Part shown: positions 1-11,734 of the stretch, piece after piece
Position numbering within the stretch: the stretch's first letter is position 1
Layout of the letters: each line of letters opens with the position of its first letter
Assembly (NCBI GenBank): GCA_949752735.1
Contig: OX457053.1
Coordinates: 8,937,991 to 9,001,990 of the forward strand
Direction: 5' to 3'
Source: Lumbricus terrestris
Taxonomy: Eukaryota; Annelida; Clitellata; Crassiclitellata; Lumbricidae
DNA length: 64,000 bases
The notes under the pieces: model-generated
Seen by the model: the letters and a program-made list of their open reading frames with translations, nothing else
What the model was told of the DNA's origin: nothing
Database searches by the model: none
Made by a program: the position numbers and the translations under genes

Positions 1-28
1 AGATTGCACAGGGAAGGAACGGCTTTGC

Positions 29-385
29 ATTCATTCATTCATTTGGACATTTATATAGCGCTTCTTCAAGAAAAAACTACTCAGAGGCGCTCCCGACTCC
101 GGCGCGCCCCAAAAGAATAGTTTTAAGTTTAGTAAGGAAGGATCCTGGTAGAGTCCCTGCAGGGTGTAGGCGTAGCTCAAAAGGAAGGCCATTCCAGACC
201 ACTGGTCCAACCACAGAAAAGGCTCGATTCTTCATGGTAGTAGTACGAGCAAAAGGAACTAAGAGGACTCCCTTATCAGCAGAGCGTAGCTGACGGCGTC
301 CTTGGATACCCAATGTAAAGCTGCATACAGTGCATAGCTCTCTGAGGTAAATTGGGACAAGGCCCTGACAGCATCGCCATACCAA
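29..385 (-). mobile_element. LINE 3' end: C-terminal tail of a reverse transcriptase ORF
   Basis: The minus strand reads about 100 residues with the pattern LxxLC ... LRSAD ... LLVPFART ... RAFSVVGPVVWNGLP ... LKTILL and then stops. This pattern is typical of the extreme C-terminus of ORF2 in CR1/L2/RTE-type non-LTR retrotransposons. The ORF ends in codons for VGSASE and a TAG at about 77-80. A short 3' UTR containing AGCGCTATATAAATG follows, then an (AATG)n tail at 29-45, which is the microsatellite tail expected of this LINE group. The reverse transcriptase and endonuclease domains are absent, so this is a 5'-truncated dead copy. Its last codons and 3' UTR reappear as the tail of the SINEs elsewhere in the window. 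Confidence 0.75.
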
Positions 386-668
386 TGCAGCTACCCTGCA
401 TTGTCGCAGAGCGGGCGAGAGAGACCGTTAAGTCACCGTGGACATCGGAGCGCAGTGCGCGGACTCGGAGGCCTGTGCAAGCGGAAAAGCTTATGCAGAC
501 TCCTACTTTCTGACTCCTCACCTGACTCTCCGGATCTTGACCTCTGCCTATATACCGACTTTGTTTTGATTGAGCGCCTGTGAATAAGCTGGTTCCCGCG
601 GCATGGCTTTGGTGGGCGCTGTAGAGGTTCTGAGTTTACGATTACAGATAAGAGCGTGCCTAGCCTAA
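386..668. other. Intergenic; possible further mobile-element sequence
   Basis: No convincing gene. The part around 565-668 (AATAAGCTGGT ... TTACGATTACAGATAAG) resembles 31755-31860 upstream of GPD2, so it is probably part of a dispersed repeat. Confidence 0.4.
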
Positions 669-688
669 TGAGTGGTCATGCAACACAT

Positions 689-1155
689 CATCTTCATTCC
701 AATTTAATCATCTTCATTCCAATTTAATCCTCTTCATTCCAATTTAATCATCTTCATTCCAATTTAATCATCTTCATTCCAATTTTATCATCTTCATTAC
801 AATTTAATCATCTTCATTCCAATTTAATCATCTTCATTCCAATTTAAATCATCTTCATTCCAATTTAATTATCTTCATTCCAATTTAATCATCTTCATTC
901 CAATTTAATCATCTTCATTCCAATTTAATCATCTTCATTCCAATTTAAATCCTCTTCATTCCAATTTAATCATCTTCATTCCAATTTAATCATCTTCATT
1001 CCAATTTAATCATCTTCATTCCAATTTAATCATCTTCATTCCAATTTAATCATCTTCATTCCAATTTAATCGATCATCTTCATTCCAATTTAATCATCTT
1101 CATTCCAATTTAATCATCTTCATTCCAATTTAATCATCTTCATTCCAGTTTAATC
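689..1155. repeat. 20-bp minisatellite, about 23 copies
   Basis: Near-perfect tandem array of a 20-bp unit (ATCATCTTCATTCCAATTTA). It has a few 1-4 bp insertions and single substitutions. No coding potential. Confidence 0.95.
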
Positions 1156-3359
1156 GCAATGAATCATCGTTGTTTATTGATCAGAAAATTGACAAAGACA
1201 CAGTTTTTAAAACATGATCATCGGCTGACTATATTAGGACCACGTATTCAAACCGTTTATTAATCAAATTGAAACACAATTTCACTAAGTTACATATCAA
1301 ATTTATAGAGCAAAATAGCAAGTCAACAAACTAGACTTATATCAAATTGGTGTTTTTCTAAGCAAAAAATTATGCATTTATAATTTCTTAAAACAGCTGC
1401 AACATTAAATTTGTAAATATCGAATAATTATGCAGAGCGCACTTATAGGTGAGTTCAAATTTTGCGGGTCCAGAATACATTAACTGCCAAAAATCAGCTA
1501 GAACAATTTCTTCTCGCCAATGATTCTCGCCCATATATTTTAATTTGTTGGAATTGATGCAATGTTCAGAGCATATATATTTGAGCATATATATTTATAT
1601 AGTTTTTAAAACGTTTTACCGCATTTTTATCTAATTTTTCTTATTAAAGTGCGTTTTTCGTTTGCTTAATTCTTCGTATCGTTTTATTCGTTTTTAATAA
1701 AATTTAATGTAACATTATTTTTTATTTACTGTATGTTATTATTTTACTCAATTTTATTTTTGTCTGATATATTCCTCACGTTTTCATCGTAGCGTACTCT
1801 CAAGGATTCAGCTAACTAATGTCATTATTTAATTGTTTAAACTCAACATGTTAACTACTGCTTGTGCTATACTGTATGTATACATGTATACGGTGATCAA
1901 TAAAATATATTGATTGATTGAACATTTCGGAAATGTCTGCAAGTAGTCGGCCCCTACAAAAAATAAAATTTATAAGAATTATTTTGATATAAACTTCGTA
2001 AGTTACATTTCATAGTTGTAAAAAACGTTTTTTTTCATTTTTTGTTCTCTCCAAACACGTATTTTTTCGGTTTTTTTCTCATCGTTTTCTATCGGTTTTT
2101 ATAGTTTTATGTAACTTTTATTTATCTATTTACTGTCTATTATTATTTTTCTTATTTAATTTTTGTCTGATATTCCATACGTTTTCACCCTATAACTCTC
2201 TAGGATTCAGCTAATTATAGTGTCATTTTGTAATTGGTTAAGTCCTCATTTGAGAAATACATGTAATGGGTCATCACAAGAAATTAAATTTGTAAGAGTT
2301 ATTTTGACATAAAATTCTTGGGCCTATAATTAATATTTATAAGTGACAATTTTAAGTACAAATGTACAATATATAATTTAGTACACATCTATGGTCTTAG
2401 CTTCTTATTAGATTTTAATTTTGCTATGTCGATCAGCATGAACTAATGTGGACTTCTGTTTACAATTTAAATTAGAAAAGATTTCAATACCTTTAATTTT
2501 TCTGAATTTCTTATTAAACCAAAGTTATAAAAAAAACAATAACTGTAGTAAATTAATGATACTTATACCAATTAATTTGGGCCTAATAATAAACGTTGTG
2601 TTATTTGCAGATAAGGATAAACTTGCATAATTAAGGTTTTTAAGTTTAAGATGAAGTTTCAGATGTAACAACGGTAAATTATTTTCCGTTTCCGTTTTTT
2701 TGTCTTTTTTTGTCGTTTTTTTCTCTCGAAAAAACCGACTTTTTCCGTTTTTTATTTTATTTTCATCGTTTTTTACATCTAATTATAATTTAAGTACAGC
2801 ATATAATTTAGTACCATCTATAGTCTTTACTTCTGATTAGATTTTGATTGCGTTATGTCGATCACCATGAACTTATGCGGTCTTATGTTTACAATTTAAA
2901 TTTGAATAGATTTCAATACCTTTAGTTTTTCCAATTTCTTATTAAACTAAAGTTATAAGAAAAAAAATAACCGTTGTAGATCAATGTCGCTTATAATTAA
3001 TTTAGCCTGCTAATAAAACATATCATTTGCCAATTAAAATATAAATTGATAAGCAAGGCTTTTAAGTTTGAAATGCAGCTTAAGATACAACAAAGACAAT
3101 TTATTTTCCGTGTCCGTTTTTTGTGGTTTTTCCTTTTTTTAATTTGCGAATAAAACGACTTTTTTATTTTTAAAAATTACGTTTTCATCGTTTTATTATG
3201 ACACTTTGTATAAAACTGTGATAGCGCTTCTTAACCTATAGTACAATGTTGCTTCTTAACTAGGTCCTGTATAGCACTGTATCAAAATGTCTTATATGTG
3301 TACGAATTACAATATTTTTGATAAAACTTCTTAACCTAATACAATATTGTTACAGAGTT
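1156..3359. repeat. AT-rich region with diverged direct repeats of about 400-430 bp
   Basis: No gene seen. Segments recur at intervals of roughly 400-430 bp. GTCGATCAgCATGAACT near 2428 recurs near 2857 as GTCGATCAcCATGAACT. TTTTTGTCTGATAT near 1760 recurs near 2163. ATTATTTTCCGTTTCCG near 2677 recurs near 3100. Flanking sequence aligns with many substitutions. The region looks like an old, decayed tandem array. Confidence 0.6.
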
Positions 3360-3367
3360 TCTTAACA

Positions 3368-4361
3368 CAGGGCCTACTACGCCATGGGGGGATGGAAGCA
3401 GACTGCTTCCAATTTGGGCCAGGGGGGGAAAGGTTTTCCCCCCCTAATGATAAAGTTGAGTATAGAAGATTTCCTTTTGAACATTTTCCCCCGGTATTCT
3501 CCAGCATCTGTCATGGACTTCCTCCAGGTAAATATCCCCCGAACAATCCCCTCCCCGTCATAACAGAGGGTAAATCTTCATTTAATTTGACTTTTGCTTA
3601 ACACTCACATAAATTTGTCCTTGCGCTTCCATCACATTCGCACCCATCAGGGCTTGCCACATTGGGGGGAGAGTAAGTAGCCAGATCCAACTTGTGCCAG
3701 AGGGAAATCCCCCCTAATGATAGATGGGCATAAGCAATTTTCTTCTGGACTCCCTCTGTTCTACTCCTCCCCGCACACCCACGAAAATTCCCCTTGAACG
3801 TTCATCCCGCAATCTCAAGGGTAGATATTCATCTAGTATGACCTTTGCTGAATGCTGGACCTTTTCAAACTTCACAGGACTACTACAGTGTTTAACGCAC
3901 TGCTAACCCATAATGAGAAATTTTAAAATGTTACCAATATATTGTGCAAATAAAAAATAAAAAAATCATGGGGAGGCGACATTTTATGATATCCTAAACC
4001 ACGTTTCTGAGCATTAATTCATGAGCAATTTTGTGAAGACGACAGCTTTAAGAGGTACAATTACAGCGTGCAAATCCAAAAAAGGAAAATTTTCATGACT
4101 TCATCATTCATAAACAGCTAGCAAAAAAGAGCCTAAAACACGCGCTCTAGTCGATGACAACAGCAAAAATGCGTTGGTTTCTGGGGCTCCACCCCACACC
4201 CCGCTGGGGGAGCTCACGACGCTCCCTCAGAACCCCTAGTCGCTTTGGGCTTCGTGCCTTCGGCACTCGCAGCTTCGCGCCTTCGACGCTTGCAATATAG
4301 ACAAAAAGTTTCTGTTCGGGGGGGAATGCTTCCACCTCTCACGGGGGGATAGTAGGCCCTG
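3368..4361. mobile_element. 994-bp non-autonomous hAT-like element
   Basis: Terminal inverted repeats begin CAGGGCCTACTA and end TAGTAGGCCCTG, extending to the GGAAGCA / TGCTTCC motifs about 35 bp in. The element is flanked by an exact 8-bp duplication TCTTAACA at 3360-3367 and 4362-4369. Both the 8-bp target duplication and the CAGGG start are typical of hAT transposons. No transposase is present; inside are G-runs and short repeats. Confidence 0.85.
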
Positions 4362-4530
4362 TCTTAACATAGTAACATAACATCATGACAGAACATCTTA
4401 ACCTCATACAATATTTTTATACAGCTTCTTAACACGGAATACATCATAATAATTTTTATTGTCTTACTTGTCAATTTAAAAAAACCACTAAGTAGCTGTA
4501 AGTTTTTTTTTGTATTTTTGACAACTTATA

Positions 4531-5476
4531 GGGGAAGACGGGGTAATTTCGGCCATGGGGCAAATTCGGCCAGGGTGATTTCAAGGAAACCAGTGGGCAT
4601 AGGAAGATTTTAATGCTGCCATCTAGCGTATAATATCATATTAAGTATGTTTATCGAAATAGTTTTGCCTTTATGTGAGTACAATTTGCTAAAAGCCCAA
4701 AAAATGAGTTCGAGCTCAATCCACTTTTCCATACTGTGGCAGTAAAAGTCAAGAATTGAAGGTAATCTTGTTCAAATGTTAATTATTTGCTTTTTATTCG
4801 GCAAATCACGATATTTTTTGCCAATTTGATTATCCAAATTTATGTTACAAAAATGCGGTCCATGCTCGTTAAAATTGTTTTTGGAGGGTGGGTGGGTCGG
4901 GGTAAATTCGGCCATGTGGACGAATTTACCCCAAAGATGTTAGGAATGGTACATAGTGCCTATTTGAATATAATAGCTTTATATTTTGTACCAATATACC
5001 CAGTTTTAATTTAAAATATAACTATATAACGCATCATATCATACTCTATATTGTGTTTTTAAAAATTTGGAAAAAATAAATTTTAAAAATTTATTATTAT
5101 TATTAAATTCTTCAAAAAAATTTAAAGATCACAAACATGCTACCAGGTATTCCCTAAATATCTCTGATGTGCAAGTTCCGACTTAATGCTGATTTCGGTG
5201 TGAACCGCCACATACACCACATCTGGTTTGTTGTGAGGATCAAATTAATCATGTTGGCCGAATTCACCCCGTGTACTGGGGTAAAACCGGCCAAAAATTC
5301 ACTTTATAAAAGCAATTTTTTTGGGCAAATGTTTTCCTCTCTCCCAAAAAGTAACCTTGCAGTATATTGTCCCTACCTTGCTTTATGCAGTGGTGATTTT
5401 ATTTAATTTTAGCAGTCAACCCGTTTCAATTTATTAAAAAAATAAGTAAAATGGCCGAAATTACCCCGGCTTCCCC
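4531..5476. mobile_element. 946-bp MITE with TA target duplication
   Basis: The ends are GGGGAAGACGGGGTAATTTC and the inverse of GGGGAAGCCGGGGTAATTTC, flanked by TA at 4529-4530 and 5477-5478. The motif AATTCGGCCA and its complement recur internally. The TA target suggests a Tc1/mariner-type helper. No transposase ORF is present. Confidence 0.8.
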
Positions 5477-5478
5477 TA

Positions 5479-6199
5479 AATCTGTTTCAATAGATGCTAT
5501 AGTCTATAGATCTTCTTAACATATAATTTTTTAAAGTACAAGTCTATTAAGTATAGCTTCTCAAGTATGCATAACGTTGTATTATAATAGTTAACTCACT
5601 ATACAAATGAAACAGCCTAATAATTTTAAGCTAATTTTAAGCCTATTTCCACGCGCTCTTCATATAATCGCGTGTCTTGCATAATTACAGTTGCATACCA
5701 AGCAGTAGTCGTTATTTTTGTCAAATTCTTAGGTGGTCCTTAGTCACCACAGTTCGCCCCTAATTATAACAATGCTATTGTCAAACTTCTTAGCTAAGCA
5801 TCTCAGCTTCTTAGCTAACACTTTAAAGTTGTTAACACATTCTTGTACAAGTATTAAGCTGTTTCATTAGGCTTTCTTCATAATCTAATGCATCCCTATT
5901 TCAGCTGTAGGCCTAATTCAATTATAAGTCAATTATAAGTAGCACAAAAAAGCCTTTGATTGTAGTTTGATCTTAATTAGCGTCATATAATTATTGTTCA
6001 GTTACAACAGCAACGGTCTTATCGCACATCGCTAAACTGTTCCAAGATGGCCGTCAGTTTAGGAATTCATTTGTGTGGTGAGATCACTGAAAAGACGATT
6101 CTTGCTTGAAAATCAAACAGGAAATCATAGGCGCCCGCTGATAGTTTTTTGCACGAGGGAGCAAGCACGATGGAAATATTTTAGCAAGGGCTTGGAAAA
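5479..6199. other. Intergenic, no gene seen
   Basis: AT-rich sequence with short repeated motifs such as CTTCTTAAC and TTCTTAGCTAA. I see no exon-like ORF and no defined element. Confidence 0.5.
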
Positions 6200-6207
6200 T
6201 GCAAAAC

Positions 6208-6567
6208 CAGTAGCGGCGCTAGGGTGGAGCTAAAGGGCTAAGCCCCCCCCCCAAAAAAGGCCATCCATTTTTTTCCATGTAAAAATATAAAAAATTGGAC
6301 GATTAAACCCCTTTAGCCCCCCCAAAATAACCGTAAAGGTACGCACGAGGTTTGGCAGACAGCTTTGGCGGTCACGAAAAAGGACCATTTTCGAAGATTT
6401 CGATCAAATGACTAAAAGAAGGCATCAGAAATTTTGACGGGCGAATTGGAAATTTTTCTTGAGATTTTGGTCGATAAAAAGTCATCAGAAAATTTTGGCG
6501 ACTGGAAACGGAAAAATTTTCCGCAAATTCACCCCCCCCCAATACTGAAATCCTGGCGCCGTCACTG
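6208..6567. mobile_element. 360-bp hAT-type MITE
   Basis: Inverted ends CAGTAGCGGCGCTAGG and CCTGGCGCCGTCACTG are flanked by an exact 8-bp duplication TGCAAAAC (6200-6207 and 6568-6575). The interior contains the module GACTAAAAGAAGGCATCAG, which recurs in other MITEs of this window. Confidence 0.88.
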
Positions 6568-6575
6568 TGCAAAAC

Positions 6576-6991
6576 AGTAAAATAAGAAGATGATCATAGC
6601 ATCTTCATAGAGGTTTCTAAATGGAAATTTCTCTGTTTCACTTTGTGTATCATTGGTATCATTAGTATCAATAGTGCTCTAGTGTAATGAAATTAGCTCT
6701 AAAAAACAGAAAGTTATATTTAGAAAGTACGTTCAATTTTCCAGAAGAGCAAATGCCCTCTTCAGAGGCATTGCCATGGACGGGGTAGTTTCGGGTGGTT
6801 TTAACGTCTTTTCCTTCAGGCTTGAATTAATCCCTCTCTGCGGAGGGGTCAGCCACTCAGATCCTCCTCTTCCACTTTCCTCTGACTTCAGTGGTTTGAA
6901 CTGCCCCACTCTAAAAAAATGACCCACCCAATTTTTTTAAAAATCGTTGAACGTGCGGGCGCCCATGCACTAAATTCACGACCTAATCGTT
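6576..6991. other. 3' flank of the ASB-like gene
   Basis: No gene recognised. It probably includes the 3' UTR of the minus-strand gene at 6992-7909, but I see no clear AATAAA on that strand here. Confidence 0.4.
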
Positions 6992-7909
6992 TCAGGGACC
7001 GTTAAGAACGAGTTTTGCCAAACTGAACGGTAGAGGAAGATCTTTCTCCGTGACCTCGTGAATGTTGGTCGCACTGCTGAAGATGGACCTGCGTATTCGG
7101 ATCCTACACATCTCCTGCAGCATTCGTGGCTGCGTGGCCCACGCAGTCAGCGCCCCCATCCACTGGCTGTGCCGCCGTAGTATCTTCGGGAAGCTTTTTC
7201 CACCCATCCACTCGTTGACTATACCAATGTTACATCCGGCGTTGTAGAGCAGCTGACAGACCTCGAAGTTTCCAACCGTGGCCGCCACCTCGAACGCCGC
7301 CATATATCGTCCGTTCAACACATCCGAGTCGGACCCTCTGACCTCCAGATCCGCATTGGACTCGACGAGGACCCGGACGATGACCAGGGCGTCCTGGTGG
7401 TAGTTACGGGCCGCTCGGAAGAGAGGGGTGCACCCGGAGAGCGGCCGGAGGTTGACCGTCGATCGGTCAGAGATCAGGAGTAGGTCGACGATCGCTCGTG
7501 CATTCGTATCGCTTCGACTGACCGCTAGGTGGAGCGCCGTCTCGCCCCAGCGGTTCCTCAACGTAGCGTCCGCTCCCTGGTTGATCAGCAGCTCGACCAT
7601 GTCGCGCTCGCCGACCTCGACGGAGACCATGAGGGCCGTGTAGCCGTCGTCGTCCTGAAGGTTCGCGTTGCCGTCTCTACGCAGGGCTTCGACGACGCAC
7701 GCCCGGCAGGAGTCGATGACGGCCTGCAGAAGCCTCGGTCGTCCCCGCCGGCCGCTGGGTCGTTGCTGGCCGCCGCAACCGCCGCTGCTGGTGGAGACGG
7801 GGGTGGCCTTGCGTCTCTTTCTAGGGGACTGTTCCGAGGTTTGGATGGTGCACTGCGCTGAGTGTAGCATGGAAAAGGAACGGGTTTGTCGTCGTTGGAT
7901 GAACGCCAT
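6992..7909 (-). CDS. ASB-like protein: ankyrin repeats plus C-terminal SOCS box (intronless)
   Basis: A single open frame of 305 codons ends in TGA at 6992-6994. Residues 1-57 are basic and low in complexity. About 58-231 contain four to five ankyrin repeats; the clearest are DGYTALMVSVEVGERDMVEL followed by LINQGAD at 88-115, WGETALHLAVS at 121-131 and GCTPLFRAARN at 159-169. Residues 261-303 read P-x-MLQEMCRIRIRRSI ... LPLP, matching the SOCS box (BC-box LxxxC, then the LPLP motif). In known ASB proteins this box recruits Elongin B/C and a Cullin, and the ankyrin repeats pick the substrate for ubiquitination. The start has a good context (GACATGG). The coding stretch is far more GC-rich than its surroundings. 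Lack of introns suggests retroposition or a naturally intronless gene. Substrate unknown. Confidence 0.8.
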   Translation of the reverse strand: MAFIQRRQTRSFSMLHSAQCTIQTSEQSPRKRRKATPVSTSSGGCGGQQRPSGRRGRPRLLQAVIDSCRACVVEALRRDGNANLQDDDGYTALMVSVEVGERDMVELLINQGADATLRNRWGETALHLAVSRSDTNARAIVDLLLISDRSTVNLRPLSGCTPLFRAARNYHQDALVIVRVLVESNADLEVRGSDSDVLNGRYMAAFEVAATVGNFEVCQLLYNAGCNIGIVNEWMGGKSFPKILRRHSQWMGALTAWATQPRMLQEMCRIRIRRSIFSSATNIHEVTEKDLPLPFSLAKLVLNGP

Positions 7910-8035
7910 GTCCGATGTTCATATTATTCTTAGTGAGCTACAAAACGAGGTTAGAATGAGTCGGCGGTTTAGACGATGTACGCCTACACGATACTCGCTA
8001 GGTGTCTCTACTCGTGTAGTGACCGACTGACTCAC

Positions 8036-8340
8036 TAAGTGATTGACTGACTAAATGAATGAATGAATGAATGAATTAGTGAGTGAATGAAAGAGTGATA
8101 AGTGAATGAATGAGTGAATGAATGAATGAAGGAATGAACGAATGAGGGAATGAAGGAATGAATGAATGGATGAATGAGCGACTGAATGAATGAATGAATG
8201 AATGAGGGAATGAATGAATGAATGAGTGAATGAGTGAGTGAATGAATGAATGAATGAATGAATGATCGACTCACCGACAGATTGACTGACTAAATAACCG
8301 ACTGACTGGCCGACTGACTGACTGGATTGATTGATTGACT
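8036..8340. repeat. Tetranucleotide microsatellite (TGAA)n with CTGA/GATT variants
   Basis: Imperfect ATGA/TGAA repeats over about 230 bp, then GACTGACT and GATTGATT variants. Upstream of the ASB-like gene. Confidence 0.9.
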
Positions 8341-10323
8341 TAGTGATCTGATCAGTGTGACAATCGTGGAAAAATATCTGGGGGTTGGACCATTATCCAC
8401 TTGGAATTGGGGTATAAAAATAGACTTTACTATGGGGCTCTAAGAAAGACTGGGGCCCCTGTGGGATCGAACCCCCACCCCCAACCGCCCCGGCAATTCT
8501 CACCCTGGGTCTGATTACTGTGTAAAATGCCAATCAACTCTAGTGGCGCAACTAGGACTTTTCGGTAGATGGCGTAAGTCTAGAATCGCGAGTGCCATTA
8601 TGATTAGCCTATGGTTATAGGCTGAGAGGCTTCAGCATATTTGGGGGCTTCGGCATCGTTGGGGACTTCGCTAGTTAGGCGGCACGTACGTCCATGAGCT
8701 CTAACCATAACAGCCACCTTGCCACATAATTTTATAGAAAATCCTAGGCTCAATATAACAAAAGGAAGACCGAGACAGATGATGTTAGACTGGATGACGG
8801 ATGAAACAATTTGTAGGCTAACACATTGTAGACACACTTCAGATTTCTTCAGAGTTTTAAACATACCTGATGAAAGTCGTCGTTCGTTCGTTCTGTCCTT
8901 GATGAGAAAACCGTCTTATAATAATTCGCTTAAAATTTCGAAAATGTTTTATAGAAATATTAACTGATTAATAACGGTGTCTATTTTATTCCTACATTTA
9001 GTCAGCTTATCTGTTAGACTATTCTCGGAAACGGCTGATTTTGAGTTTAGCCTACATCCTGAAAGACATAGGCCTAAACCGCGTAGGCTATTTATTCAGA
9101 GGCCTACGCAAAACAAAGCCCAGCGTGAGCGCATGCATGCATGCTAGTAGGACGTCCTAGAGTAAATATTGCTGGGCTTACTTTGCGCACTCAACCTTTG
9201 GAATATTATAAATAGCCCGAAGCGATCGCACCAATGCGGTTTATCTAGGTTGCGCGTCGAGCGGTTCACATTGACCAATGGGATTTATCTGGGTCAAGTC
9301 GTCTACTCGTGATTGGCCAACGTCAAAGCACATATATTATCGTTTGTTTAGAGTAAACACCGGGTAGTAACTTATAATTAATTAGAATAAATTATAATAA
9401 ATTATCAGCCGTTATTTACTCAGCTACTGCAGTTGCACAATAACTAGCAGACTTTCATAGGCCAGAGTAGGCTATTGCGGATATAAAATGTTACCGACTG
9501 CGGAGTTGTTTTGTGGACACAGCGTCTATGAGTCATTTTGAAATCCGCTTTCTTCTTTTGGCCTCTCTATTATTATTATCCTGTTTGGCAGTCTCTCCAC
9601 CTTCTTTTCTCCTCTCAAATCTGCTTCTTCTCGCTTGGCCATGAGTATTGCGTAATGGGAGCGCTGCTGACGATTCACCCTACAAGTGGCGCTTTATAAA
9701 TGCTTCAATACAATACGATACAATAACAGAATACTTACGAAAGTAGGCTGGTTCTCAACGTCTGACTATTATAATAGGCCTACGATCGACAGACTGGTCG
9801 ATTGCTGCAAAAACGAAACTGATATCCTGTAGGCCTCGACCTATTTCTATGCGTCGCTCTTAAGTTATGTTTGTGATAAAAAAATATTTGCTTTCAATTT
9901 GCTTCTCTTGTAGAGCGCAGTCTAGCAGAGAAAATAATATTCACGTTGAAAGTTAGACAAAGTTAAGACTAAGTGTTGATTCAGACCTCAGGCTTTTATA
10001 TCACAATACCAGAGTCAGTATTGCTATTTGGGAATCGAGTCTAAGCTTACGACTTGAAACGGAGTTGTGGTAATTTTCGGAGTGTCGAAACGTTAAGTAG
10101 GCAACACAGGCTGCCACGAGTCAGCTCATTTCTAGGAAATCTGTACAGTGCTCAGCCAATGTGTATAGAGGTAAATTTCCGCAGGGCAATCGAAGCGGGG
10201 AACCTTTTATTAGGACCTAGATCATAAAAGCTCTTAAATTGGTGGTTGTTGAAGACTACAATTGAAAAGTGATAGGCATAACTTCTGTATGCTGGTAGAT
10301 CGTAAAGGTCTATACATGGTATA
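8341..10323. other. Intergenic; CCAAT/TATA-like cluster near 9200-9330
   Basis: No gene established. An open stretch at 8719-8967 contains KGRPRQMMLDWMTDE, vaguely like LINE ORF2 C-termini, but this is too short to call. Around 9198-9340 there is TATAAATAG, CCAAT twice (9233, 9276, each followed by TTTATCT about 10 bp on) and an inverted CCAAT (ATTGG near 9313), so promoter activity is possible. A segment near 9370-9422 (AAATTATCAGCCGTTATTTA) recurs at 17650-17684. Confidence 0.35.
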
Positions 10324-10325
10324 TA

Positions 10326-11524
10326 CAGGGTGCGGCCAAAAAAAATAACCCATTACGAAAATTGCGATTTCTCGAAAACCGCTGAATATTTTCTTACAAA
10401 TATTTTTATTTTTATTCGTAACATATTTCTGCATATTATTTGAAAGTTTTATGTCAGTATCTTTATATTTGTGATCATGACATCAGGCAGAAGAAAGAAC
10501 AGCATTTTTTCAATTTAACACGGCATTCACGAAATAAGAAATCATAATTTTACATAAATTAAGTAGCCTGCAGTGTGCCATAATAAGGTTTTCTTCACCG
10601 ATGAAAAGATCTTTTACATCAATCCACCCATTAATACTCAAAACAACTGCGTCTGGGCGAAGAAGAAACAAGCCGATATCCATCCAAACCGCCTGTTGGT
10701 CGAGAGAGCCAAGTTCTCTTCCAACATCATGGTTTCTGCAGGTGTCAGCTATGAGGGCAAAGGACGCTTGCATTTCATTGACGAGAAGGCCAAAGTCAAT
10801 GCTAAGTACTACGTAGAGAATCTTTTGCCTAAGCTTGTCGATGACTGTCACACTGTCTTGGGAAGTCAGTTCACTTTTCAGCAAGATGGAGCGCCCGCTC
10901 ACGGTGCCAAGCTGGCCCAAGATTGGTTAACAAGTGACTGTCCGGACTTCATCGACAAGGATTCATGGCCGCCAAATTCCCCAGATATGAACCCACTCGA
11001 CTATGCTGTCTGGGGTGCAATGCTTGTGACTTACAATAAACTTACCACAAAGCCAAAGAGCATTTCTGAACTGAAAAAATACGCTACAAATCATCTGGAA
11101 TGACTTTTGTCAATTGAGACCATTCAGAAGTCTGTTCTGCCATGGGCTTTCGAAAACGTCTGCAAGCTTGCGTAAAAGCAAACGGTGTTCACTTCGAACA
11201 TCCATTACACAAAACAGTTTGGCCTAATCTTGTCAATAACAAAAAGAAAAAGGAGCCTTGAACTTTGTTACATTTCTGTTTACGTCGTTACTTTGTTACT
11301 TATTGCCGTTATTGCTGTCACTAAATGTCTGTTGAAACGGAAATAACTTTGTTTCACTTTAGGGTTGCACCATTTTGGTGTTCATGAATCGAATTTCATT
11401 AGATTTAGGAAAGTTGTAGATAGATATGAGTCAAATAGACTGGCGAAGTTTTATAACAAAATATTCAGCGGTTTTTGAGAAATCGCGATTTTTGAAATGG
11501 GTCATTTTTTTGGGCCGCACCCTG
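10326..11524 (+). mobile_element. Tc1/mariner-superfamily element, 1.2 kb, decayed
   Basis: Terminal inverted repeats begin CAGGGTGCGGCCAAAAAAA and extend about 60 bp (AAATTGCGATTTCTCGAAAA on both sides). TA dinucleotides flank at 10324-10325 and 11525-11526. The 5' part of the transposase is deleted: only about 250 bp separates the left end from the catalytic domain. Inside is the pseudogene at 10573-11223. Confidence 0.88.
10573..11223 (+). pseudogene. Mariner-like (DD37D-type) transposase, C-terminal catalytic part
   Basis: The open frame 10573-11103 has FTDEK near its start, then FTFQQDGAPAH, then SWPPNSPDMNPLDYAVWG. These are the three catalytic blocks of Tc1/mariner transposases. There are 37 residues between the Asp of QQDGAPAH and the Asp of LDY, so the triad reads DD37D rather than the DD34D of classical mariner or DD34E of Tc1. 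The DNA-binding N-terminal half is missing. TGA at 11101-11103 interrupts the frame. Homology resumes (SIETIQKSVLPWAFENV) and then shifts frame near 11170, where the usual tail LQACVKANGVHFEH appears. The copy is dead. Confidence 0.85.
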
Positions 11525-11734
11525 TAGACCGTGCAGTGTGTATTAAGTGCATGGTTATAAGCAATAAACATAGCCTACGTGTAACAAATAGGCTTGGCGT
11601 GACGTGACAGACACTTACCTTCGACACTACAGTAGGCATACTAGGTTTAGGCATACTTCCTGCTTTTCGAAAGCGTATCGTTACGGTTGAGTCCACGTAA
11701 CGGTTACCGGTATAGACCTATGACCCACAGCCCT

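Noticed and set aside
7428..8030. Plus-strand frames across the ASB-like gene
   Set aside because: Shadows of the minus-strand coding sequence.
8719..8967. Possible LINE ORF2 fragment (KGRPRQMMLDWM)
   Set aside because: Too short and isolated to support.
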